A stretch of 34,547 nucleotides of DNA, taken from JAXMEQ01 sp046348225 (lineage in GTDB: Bacteria; Pseudomonadota; Gammaproteobacteria; Burkholderiales; Burkholderiaceae_C). The notes beneath the pieces were generated by a model, which was not told where the DNA came from, did not search any database, and was given only the letters and a program-made list of their open reading frames with translations. Location of the stretch: assembly GCA_046348225.1 (NCBI GenBank), contig JAXMEQ010000014.1:1-34547 (forward strand), written 5' to 3'. The stretch's first letter is position 1, and each line of letters begins with the position of its first letter. Positions 7,900-14,660 of this stretch are shown piece after piece. Both the position numbers and the translations under genes were made by a program.

Positions 7900-9735
7900 T
7901 CAAATGCGCTGCGCGATTTTGCGCAGCAAGGCGCCGGCCCGCCGCAACGGATGGTAAAATCGCCCGAGCAAGGGCAACGAAAGCGCCCAGTTGCGCAGGG
8001 TCCTGCGCTCCACCCGCACCACGTACAGGTCGCGCGCAATCTCCTGCGCCATCTGCAACACCTGGTTCGGATTGACCTCCACCTTCAACGCACTGTGCTT
8101 GGCCACCGCTTTGGCGTAATAGTCATCGAGCACCTGCTGGCGCTGGCCTGCGTGGTCCGGCCGCGCGGGCACACGGTAGAGCGACGTCACCTTGTCGACC
8201 ATTGCAAAGTCATGTCTGAGCGTATAGCGCACCCACAGGTTCCAGTCTTCCAGATTGTCCAGCTCGGCGTCCAGCCCGCCATACTGTTCGTACAGGCTGC
8301 GACGGAACAGTACGGTCTGGATCGGCAGGTAATTGTGGTGCCACATCAGCCCCCGGCTGAACGGCTGGCGGTACATGAGGTTATGCGCCATGTCCTTGTA
8401 CACCCAGGGCTCGGCACTGATGACCTCGGTACGCACCTCGTAAGCCAGGCCGTAGACACCGCCCAGGTCCGGGCGCGCACGCAGGGCATCGACCAGCACT
8501 TCAAGATGGTCTGCATAGAACAGATCGTCGTCGTCCAGGAAGCAGAGGTATTCGCCCGTGGCCGCTTCCATGGCGGCATTGCCGGCGAGGCAACGCCCCA
8601 CCTTGTCCAGCGGCCGGAACTGCACACCCGTGAAGCGCCCTGAATCCCGCCAGCGGGCCGCGGTGTCGGCAGCCGTGCCTGAACCGTCTTCAACGATCAC
8701 CAGCTCGATCGGCCCGTAGGTTTGGGCCGCTACCGATGCAAGGGCCTCGGCCAGCTTGCCCGCACGGCCAGCCATCGTGCGAACCAGCACGCTCACCAGC
8801 GGCTGCGGCTGGCCGGCGGATGCGGGCGTGAACTCATGGAACGCACCGTGACGGGTGATCTCGTAGTCCCAGAGGTTGAACGGGAAACGCTGGTCTGACT
8901 TCTTGCGGGTGGCCAGAAAGTAGGGCGACAACTGCAGCAGCTTCAGCCCGTTCTTGAGCAGTCGCCACCGTTGCTGCGGAATCTGCGGCCGCATGGCGAA
9001 CAGGCCCAGATACATCAGCAGGCCGCGCACAATCGCCCGCCAGCCCCCGTAGCGCATGCGCAGCAGCACGTTGGCCAGTGTGCTTCCGAGAAACTGCGCG
9101 GGCTTGACCTCGGCCGCGTGCTCGTAAGTGAAGTGCCACACCGTGGCGCGCGGCACGTACCGCAGCTGCCAGCCCCTGTCACGCAGGCGGTAGGAGATCT
9201 CCACGTCTTCGCCATACAGGAACAGCTTGGGCTCATAGCCGCCAATGGCACGCATGGCCTCCACACGGAACAGCGTGCAGGCGCTGGAGCACCACACTGT
9301 GTCGCCATTGACCGGGTTGTAGTGTTTGGGGTGTTCGTACGGCTTCTGGCGGCATTCCCAGCACGCAACATCCGCCGGGTCGGCTGCCGCACGGCCGAGC
9401 AGTTCCGTCAGGGTGGCGGGTTCGAACTCAAGATCGACATTGGTCACCAGCAGCCACTGCGCCTGTGCGCGGGCCAGATTGGCGTTGTGGCCCCGACCGA
9501 ACCCGACGTTGTCGCCGGCGTCGATCTCGATCGCGGCGAACCGCGCGGCGTGCTCGGCCGCCAGTTCGCGGAACATTTGCACAGTCGCATCGGTGGAACC
9601 GTTGTCACGTACCAGCAGGCGGATGCGGTCGCACGGATAGTCTTGCGCCAGCAGGCTGCGCATGAACGCATCGAGCCAACGGCTCGAGTTGTAGGTCACG
9701 ACGGAGATGTCCAGCGGAGCAAATGAAACGGTCAT
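7900..9735 (-). CDS. Glycosyltransferase with two GT-A (family 2) domains
   Basis: I use the ATG at 9735 (611 residues), which puts the first GT-A strand (PLDISVVTYNSSRW) close to the N-terminus. A GTG at 9780 would overlap the wzt stop. Domain 1 (about 8-230) resembles rhamnosyltransferase-type GT2 enzymes, with DNGSTD, LVTNVDLEFEP in the DxD position and FLYGEDVEISYRLRDRGW. Domain 2 (about 315-530) has VSVLVRTMAGR, VEDGSG, CFLDDDDLFYADH and DNLEDWNLWVRY. Each domain should add one sugar from a nucleotide-sugar donor, in the cytoplasm. A C-terminal helical tail with basic residues may bind the membrane. It is the middle gene of the wzt-GT-PIG-L operon. Donor and acceptor sugars cannot be told from sequence. 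Confidence 0.88.
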   Translation of the reverse strand: MTVSFAPLDISVVTYNSSRWLDAFMRSLLAQDYPCDRIRLLVRDNGSTDATVQMFRELAAEHAARFAAIEIDAGDNVGFGRGHNANLARAQAQWLLVTNVDLEFEPATLTELLGRAAADPADVACWECRQKPYEHPKHYNPVNGDTVWCSSACTLFRVEAMRAIGGYEPKLFLYGEDVEISYRLRDRGWQLRYVPRATVWHFTYEHAAEVKPAQFLGSTLANVLLRMRYGGWRAIVRGLLMYLGLFAMRPQIPQQRWRLLKNGLKLLQLSPYFLATRKKSDQRFPFNLWDYEITRHGAFHEFTPASAGQPQPLVSVLVRTMAGRAGKLAEALASVAAQTYGPIELVIVEDGSGTAADTAARWRDSGRFTGVQFRPLDKVGRCLAGNAAMEAATGEYLCFLDDDDLFYADHLEVLVDALRARPDLGGVYGLAYEVRTEVISAEPWVYKDMAHNLMYRQPFSRGLMWHHNYLPIQTVLFRRSLYEQYGGLDAELDNLEDWNLWVRYTLRHDFAMVDKVTSLYRVPARPDHAGQRQQVLDDYYAKAVAKHSALKVEVNPNQVLQMAQEIARDLYVVRVERRTLRNWALSLPLLGRFYHPLRRAGALLRKIAQRI

Positions 9736-9760
9736 GGGCAGCTTGTTTTTCTTCTCAGTG

Positions 9761-12052
9761 TCAGCGGAAGTCAGTGTCACCCGCCATCAGCCACAGCCTG
9801 GCACGCGGTGCGTCTGCCAGTTCCGCGGGGCGCCCCCACAGATCTACCGGCACGCGGATTTCCGTCGGCTGTACGTCGGCGCCCTCGGCAAAGGCGGCGG
9901 CGGGTGCCGAACTGAACCAGCCCTTGACCCGGGGCAAGCCGAGCTCGCCCGCCCGCATGCGAACTGCGCGCACCGCCGCCGCAATTCCCTGCCTGCCGCC
10001 AACGTAGTCCAGCCATTCCAGGTGGTCAGCGTGCCCGCGCAGCGCCACGGCCGCCAGCGGGCGGCCAGTCCAGCGGTGGCTGATCATCAGGAGCTGGTAG
10101 GCGTGGTCCGGGTGTTCCGCATACCGGTACTGCCAGCGCGCCGCGTCTCGCACCGGCAACAGCAGCCCGGGCCAGTCGTGGCGCATGGCCTGCCACAGCA
10201 ATGCCAGCTTGCTGGCGGTGGGCTCCACGGCCACCACGGGCATGCTGCGCGTGCGGGTGAGCCACTGGCGTTGCGGGGCCAGGGCGGTCCAGGCCAGTTC
10301 GGAAATGGCGTCGGCCTCCGCATACAGCCCCAGCTTGAGGCCCAGCTCCACATGCCGCCGCGACGGAAAGCCGAACGCAAACTGCACGCCGGGGTACAGG
10401 CGGCGCATGTTGCCGAAAAAGGCAGCGGCGCTCCGGTACATCGGCCCGGTGCGCGACAGAACGCCCCGCTCGGAGGGCTTGACCATCACGTCACCAATCT
10501 GCACGGCCGCAACCGCCGTGTCGCCCAGCACCATCGTGCGCGGCATGCCGCCGAAGAAGGCGGCGAAGGCGTCATCGCGCAGCACCACCGAGCCCCAGGT
10601 CGTGGCCTGACGGTATTTCCAGTGCCACCGGGCGGCGGAAATGGGTTTGCCGAAGGCCGCTTCGAACAAGCCTTGCAGGCCGGTCAGGTCGCGGGCGGCC
10701 GACCACCGGGTCTGCCATTGCGCCGTCCACTCGTCCGGCAGGACCAGCGGCGCCTGGGCTGGCCCCTCCGTCTCATCCGCGGGGCGCTGCATCAGCTCGG
10801 GGCGGGTGTGCCACTGGTGCGGCAACGACACGACGCCCTGTTCCAGGTGGCTTTGCTCCACCGTCAGGGTGGCGAACTTCTCGGCGGCACTGTAAATGTG
10901 CAGCCCCCGTTCGCAAAACAGATAGGCCGACAACGTGTAACTGCCCTTGAGCAGCGGCAGCGCAGGAAAGCTGATCACGGCCGTGCCCTGACCTGCCGCG
11001 TTACGCTGAAGCGGCACGCCGTCGATCCAGGTGCCCGAGCTGGCCAGCGTTTTGCCGTCCGCACCGATCAGGGCCACGGCGGCATTGGGCGAGTCGAGCG
11101 AAGGATCGGATTCAAACCCGATGGTCACGTCCACACGGCTGCGGCCCGAGACGGCGTGCGCCGGGTTACCGGCCACACCGTCGCTGCTGAGCACCAGCGT
11201 CCGGATGCGGGCGTGGCCGGGTGAGGTGACCACCGGTTGCGATCCGCCGGCGCCGGCTGTTTTGGGCGCGGCCATGGCGTCCAGGTGCTCCTGGTAGGCG
11301 GTGGCGACGGCTGCCGGACGACCAATCTGTCGCGCCTGGCCATGGTCCAGCCAGAGCGCGCGTGAGCACAGCGACTCGATCTGGTACATCGAGTGCGAGC
11401 AGAAAAGAATGGTGGTGCCGGCGTCGCGCAGCGCCAGGATGCGGTCAAACGACTTGCGCGCAAACTCGCCGTCGCCCACCGACAGGGCCTCGTCAATCAC
11501 CAGGATGTCCGGGTCCACGCTGGTGGCCAGCGAGAACGCCAGTCGCACGAACATGCCGCTGGAGTAGGTCTTGACCGGCTGGTCAATGAAGCTGCCAATG
11601 CCGGAGAACTCGATGATCTCGCCCAGGCGTTGCGCCAGTTGCTGGCGTGTCAGCCCGAGCAGCGGGCCGTTGAGCAGCAGGTTTTCGCGGCCGGTGAATT
11701 CGGGGTTGAAGCCGGCGCCAAGCTCCAGCAGGGCCGCCACCCGGCCATTGACCTGCAGCTCGCCGGTGCTCGGCGCCAGCGTGCCCGACAGGATCTGCAG
11801 CAAGGTGGACTTGCCGGCACCGTTGTGCCCGACCAGACCCAGCACCTCACCCCGCTCGACTTCGAGGTCCAGCGGACGCAAGGCCCAGAACGGCGCCGTC
11901 TGGCTGGCGCGGCCGGTCAGGGCGCCGAGCAGCGCCGCCGCCGGGCTGGACTGGGGGTAGTAGGCCTTGCCAACGCCCCGCGCCACAATGGCCATGCGCG
12001 ACGGCGCCTGGGCAACGGCGGGCTGGCTGGCAGTGTTGTCTTCGGTGATCAT
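9761..12052 (-). CDS. wzt: Polysaccharide exporter ATPase (Wzt) fused to an acyltransferase-like module
   Basis: I place the start at ATG 12052, giving 763 residues; a longer in-frame ORF to 12142 lacks a convincing start signal. Residues about 20-250 are the ABC ATPase: Walker A GHNGAGKST (75-83), signature YSSGM (163-167), Walker B LVIDEAL and the H-loop CSHS. Residues about 275-400 are beta-rich like the Wzt C-terminal glycan-binding domain. After a linker, residues about 440-763 look like a GNAT-type acyltransferase region, probably two tandem halves, each with a W-x-Y motif (ARWHWKY near 475-480 and ARWQYRY later). A normal Wzt ends at about 400-450 residues, so the extra 320 are unusual. 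The protein should power Wzm, and the extension may acylate the exported glycan. The acyltransferase call is from pattern only. Confidence 0.8.
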   Translation of the reverse strand: MITEDNTASQPAVAQAPSRMAIVARGVGKAYYPQSSPAAALLGALTGRASQTAPFWALRPLDLEVERGEVLGLVGHNGAGKSTLLQILSGTLAPSTGELQVNGRVAALLELGAGFNPEFTGRENLLLNGPLLGLTRQQLAQRLGEIIEFSGIGSFIDQPVKTYSSGMFVRLAFSLATSVDPDILVIDEALSVGDGEFARKSFDRILALRDAGTTILFCSHSMYQIESLCSRALWLDHGQARQIGRPAAVATAYQEHLDAMAAPKTAGAGGSQPVVTSPGHARIRTLVLSSDGVAGNPAHAVSGRSRVDVTIGFESDPSLDSPNAAVALIGADGKTLASSGTWIDGVPLQRNAAGQGTAVISFPALPLLKGSYTLSAYLFCERGLHIYSAAEKFATLTVEQSHLEQGVVSLPHQWHTRPELMQRPADETEGPAQAPLVLPDEWTAQWQTRWSAARDLTGLQGLFEAAFGKPISAARWHWKYRQATTWGSVVLRDDAFAAFFGGMPRTMVLGDTAVAAVQIGDVMVKPSERGVLSRTGPMYRSAAAFFGNMRRLYPGVQFAFGFPSRRHVELGLKLGLYAEADAISELAWTALAPQRQWLTRTRSMPVVAVEPTASKLALLWQAMRHDWPGLLLPVRDAARWQYRYAEHPDHAYQLLMISHRWTGRPLAAVALRGHADHLEWLDYVGGRQGIAAAVRAVRMRAGELGLPRVKGWFSSAPAAAFAEGADVQPTEIRVPVDLWGRPAELADAPRARLWLMAGDTDFR

Positions 12053-12141
12053 CTCGCCCGTGGGTGGCAGTCTTGCGTCAAATGCCGGGCGATTGTCGCA
12101 CGAGCGCCACGGTCGGCCACGCGGTCGCCGCGCCGGATTCA

Positions 12142-12201
12142 CTATATTTTTGATAGCGCTCTACGCAGTATCGGCGCAGGCTGGAGGTCGATTTGACTGA
12201 C
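12142..12201 (+). repeat. Interspersed ~60-bp repeat, copy A
   Basis: This stretch aligns without gaps to two other places in the window (27228-27287 on the minus strand and 29142-29201 on the plus strand), at roughly two thirds to three quarters identity by eye. The best-conserved parts are ATAGC near base 13, ACGCAGTATC in the middle and a TTTGnCT end. The 5' end carries a short palindrome (CTAT-N7-ATAG). I recall similar elements scattered between genes in Comamonadaceae genomes. Here it sits between the divergent wzt and tnpB-like genes, just before the Crp box. Confidence 0.65.
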
Positions 12202-12216
12202 CACCACCACGTCCGA

Positions 12217-12286
12217 TGTGACCAGGATCACAGGGGCGGTCGTGAAGGCTTGGATTTTCATATAGGAAGTGTCACAATCCACTTCC
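12217..12286 (+). promoter_or_regulatory. Crp-dependent promoter of the tnpB-like / type I secretion operon
   Basis: A perfect Crp palindrome, TGTGACCAGGATCACA, lies at 12217-12232. A -35-like TTGGAT (12250-12255) and a -10-like CACAAT (12273-12278) are 17 bp apart and predict a start near 12285-12286. The box centre is then about -61, the class I position. The same CACAATC heptamer occurs at nearly the same distance from the box in the crp promoter. The mRNA would have only about 4-5 nt before ATG 12290, which fits the lack of a usable Shine-Dalgarno. The start site is a prediction. Confidence 0.6.
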
Positions 12287-12294
12287 TATATGAA
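12257..12294. repeat. Perfect 15-bp inverted repeat over -10 and start codon
   Basis: The left arm TTCATATAGGAAGTG (12257-12271) and right arm CACTTCCTATATGAA (12280-12294) are exact reverse complements around the 8-nt spacer TCACAATC. The spacer contains the predicted -10, and the right arm contains the ATG of the tnpB-like gene at 12290. It could be an operator at the DNA level. If transcription starts further upstream, it would be a strong mRNA hairpin hiding the start codon. It is AT-rich compared with its surroundings. Confidence 0.85.
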
Positions 12295-12895
12295 TACTAC
12301 CCTCCGCGTCCCGCTGAATGGCACGGCCGAGCAGCTGTCGAGCCTGCTGGCCTTGCAGCACGCGTTCGCCCAGGTGTGCAACTCGCTGGCGCCGCTGGTT
12401 CAGCAAACCCGCTGCTGGAACCGGGTGACGCTGCACCACCTGGCCTACAAGCCGCTGCGCGAGAAGTTCCCGGCCATCGGCTCGCAAATGGTCTGCAACG
12501 CCATCTATTCAGTGTCGCGTACCAGCCGGCTGGTGTACCAGCACCCGGCCAGCCCTTTCAACATCAACCGGCTGGGCGACAAGCCGCTGCCGCTGCTGCA
12601 GTTCCAGGACACCTGCCCGGTGTACTTTGACCGCCACACGCTGAGCGTCAAGGACGGCCACCTGTCCATGTACACGCTGGACGGGCGCATCCGCTTCCAT
12701 CTGGCGTTGCGTCCCGAAGACGAAGCCAGCTTCCACGAGAAGAAGCTGCGCGAGATCGTGCTGTCGCGCACTGGCAACAACCAGTTCGAACTGTCGTTCT
12801 GGTTCTCGGCCGCGAGCCCGGACGACACCGACCCGCCTTCGGCTGACAAGACCGGTGAAATTCCCGAATACATCATGGTTGAGGAAACCACATGA
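12290..12895 (+). CDS. TnpB-derived protein lacking the RuvC nuclease domain
   Basis: This 201-residue protein matches the N-terminal half of IS200/IS605-family TnpB (OrfB). It has the opening LRVPLNGTAEQLSSLL, the VCNSLA and CWN segment, the LHHLAYKPLREKF motif followed by SQMVCNAI (48-72), and the strand pair LSVKDGHLSMYTLDGRI (118-134). In TnpB these form the RNA/DNA-binding WED and REC part. The protein stops, after a short acidic tail, where the first RuvC motif (GVDxG) should begin, so it has no nuclease or zinc finger. Base composition matches the neighbours, and the TGA overlaps the ATG of the transporter gene (ATGA); both suggest long residence and selection. I choose ATG 12290; a GTG at 12269 is in frame but lies against AGGAA with no spacing. 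A nucleic-acid-binding regulatory role is inference. Confidence 0.8.
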   Translation: MNTTLRVPLNGTAEQLSSLLALQHAFAQVCNSLAPLVQQTRCWNRVTLHHLAYKPLREKFPAIGSQMVCNAIYSVSRTSRLVYQHPASPFNINRLGDKPLPLLQFQDTCPVYFDRHTLSVKDGHLSMYTLDGRIRFHLALRPEDEASFHEKKLREIVLSRTGNNQFELSFWFSAASPDDTDPPSADKTGEIPEYIMVEETT

Positions 12896-14637
12896 CCCCG
12901 AACAAGCCCGCCTCGGAACTGCGACAGGCGATCAATGCACTGCGGCCCTACTTTGTGCGCGCCGCCTGGTTCAGCCTGTTTTCCAGCTTGCTGGTGCTGT
13001 CGCCCAGCGGCTACATGCTGGAGGTCTATGACCGCGTGGTGAACAGCCGCAGCCACCTCACGCTGGCCATGCTGACACTGCTGGTGCTGGTGGCCTATGC
13101 CCTGATGGAAGTGCTGGAGTGGGCGCGCAGCGAAATCATGCACGAGGCCGGGCTGGCCCTGGACCAGCGCATGACCGGGCGCGTCTTCGGCGCCATCTTC
13201 GAGGCCAACCTGCGCCGCATGCCGGGTGGCACGGTGCAGCCCATGAACGACTTCCGCACGGTGCGCGAATTCCTCCATTCGCCGGTGCTGCTGGCCCTGA
13301 TGGAGTCGCCGGTGTCACTGGTCTGCCTGGTGCTGCTGTTTGCCATCAGTCCGGTGCTGGGCTGGGCGTCTGTGGTGGGCGCGCTGGTGCAGGGTCTGGT
13401 GGGCTGGGCCAACGAGCGTGGCACCCAGCCGCCGCTGATGGCGGCCAACCGGAGCGCCATCATGGCCCAGCAGTACGCCGACGGGTCGCTGCGCAATGCG
13501 GAAGTCATCGAGTCCATGGGCATGCTGCGTGACATCCATCGCCGCTGGATGGAGAAGCAGCGCGAATTCCTCGGCTTGCAGGCGCTCGCGTCGGAGCGTG
13601 CGGGCGGCTATCAGGCATTGACCAAGTTCATCCAGACGCTGATGGGCTCGCTGCTGCTGGGCCTGGGCGCCTGGCTGCTGCTGCACAACCAGCTCAACGG
13701 GGGCGCCGGCATGATGATCATTGGCTCGATTCTCGGTGGCCGCGTGCTGGCACCGCTGGTGGCCATCGTCACCCAATGGCGCACGGTCGTGAACTTCCGC
13801 GACGCCTGGGGACGGCTGGACGGCCTGCTGGCCGCGATACCGGCCCGGCAGCCGGGCATGCCGCTGCCAGCGCCGCGTGGCCTGCTGCAGGTCGAGCAGC
13901 TGGTGGCAGGCGCGCCGGGCAACCCCAACGCCATCATCCGCGGCGTGGCTTTCAGCCTGCAGCCCGGCGAAGTGCTGGCCGTGGTGGGGCCCTCCGCGTC
14001 CGGGAAGACCACCCTCGCCCGGTTGCTGGTAGGCCTGTGGCCGGCGGCTGCCGGCAAGGTGCGGCTGGACGGGGCCGATGTCTTTTCGTGGGACAAGAGC
14101 GAACTCGGACCGCATGTGGGCTACCTGCCGCAGGGCGTGGAGCTGTTTGACGGAACGGTCGCCGAAAACATCGCGCGATTCGGCCCGGTGGAGAAGGCCA
14201 AGGTCGAGTCTGCGGCCAGGGCAGTGGGCCTGCATGAGTTCATCCTGGCACTGCCGCAGGGCTACGACACGGAGGTCGGCCGCGACGGCGCCATCCTGTC
14301 GGGCGGGCAACGCCAGCGCATGGCACTGGCCCGCGCGCTGTACGGCGACCCGGTCTATGTGGTGCTGGACGAACCCAACTCCAGCCTGGACGAAGCGGGT
14401 GACGCCGCGCTGGCCGCCGCCCTGCTGGAACTGAAGGCACGCGGCACCACCTTTGTGGTGATGACGCACCGCACCAGCGTGCTTGCGGTGGCCGACAAGA
14501 TGCTGGTGCTGCGCGATGGCATGCAGCAGGCCTTTGGCCCGCGCGACGATGTGCTGGCGGCGATCCGCAAGGCCAGTGAACAAGCCGCGCAGCAGGCCGC
14601 GCAACAGGTGGCCGGGCTGGCCGCCCCCCAGGCCTGA
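12892..14637 (+). CDS. Type I secretion ABC transporter, first of two (PrtD-like)
   Basis: This 581-residue protein has an N-terminal membrane domain (about 20-310) starting with the LVLSPSGYMLEVYDRVVNS motif typical of PrtD/HlyB-like exporters, without a C39 peptidase domain. The ATPase domain (about 325-550) has Walker A GPSASGKT, Q-loop YLPQGVELF, signature LSGGQRQRMA, Walker B VYVVLDEP with the catalytic Glu, and H-loop MTHR, so it should be active. The last 20 residues are an Ala/Gln-rich tail. The start has a GAGGAA ribosome-binding site and overlaps the tnpB-like stop. It is followed by a second ABC gene, so the pump may be a heterodimer. The expected substrate is a large protein with an uncleaved C-terminal signal. 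Confidence 0.92.
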   Translation: MTPNKPASELRQAINALRPYFVRAAWFSLFSSLLVLSPSGYMLEVYDRVVNSRSHLTLAMLTLLVLVAYALMEVLEWARSEIMHEAGLALDQRMTGRVFGAIFEANLRRMPGGTVQPMNDFRTVREFLHSPVLLALMESPVSLVCLVLLFAISPVLGWASVVGALVQGLVGWANERGTQPPLMAANRSAIMAQQYADGSLRNAEVIESMGMLRDIHRRWMEKQREFLGLQALASERAGGYQALTKFIQTLMGSLLLGLGAWLLLHNQLNGGAGMMIIGSILGGRVLAPLVAIVTQWRTVVNFRDAWGRLDGLLAAIPARQPGMPLPAPRGLLQVEQLVAGAPGNPNAIIRGVAFSLQPGEVLAVVGPSASGKTTLARLLVGLWPAAAGKVRLDGADVFSWDKSELGPHVGYLPQGVELFDGTVAENIARFGPVEKAKVESAARAVGLHEFILALPQGYDTEVGRDGAILSGGQRQRMALARALYGDPVYVVLDEPNSSLDEAGDAALAAALLELKARGTTFVVMTHRTSVLAVADKMLVLRDGMQQAFGPRDDVLAAIRKASEQAAQQAAQQVAGLAAPQA

Positions 14638-14660
14638 GTCACGACCCCGAGCGAACCAAC

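Noticed and set aside
12141..12146. TATAGT on the minus strand as a -10 for the wzt operon
   Set aside because: It is part of repeat copy A, no convincing -35 lies 17 bp upstream, and the spacing to the Crp box does not fit class I or II. The wzt promoter stays unplaced.
12269..12289. GTG at 12269 as the start of the tnpB-like gene
   Set aside because: AGGAA abuts the GTG with no spacing, the added residues are not TnpB-like, and the predicted transcription start lies downstream. ATG 12290 is preferred.
12257..12294. The inverted repeat as the end of an intact IS200/IS605 element
   Set aside because: No tnpA, no matching right end after the truncated tnpB and no target motif can be shown; the gene runs directly into the secretion operon.
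14580..14637. Gln/Ala repeat at the end of the first ABC gene as a sign of a frameshift
   Set aside because: It is a short low-complexity tail after a complete ATPase domain, with a proper stop and the next gene following.
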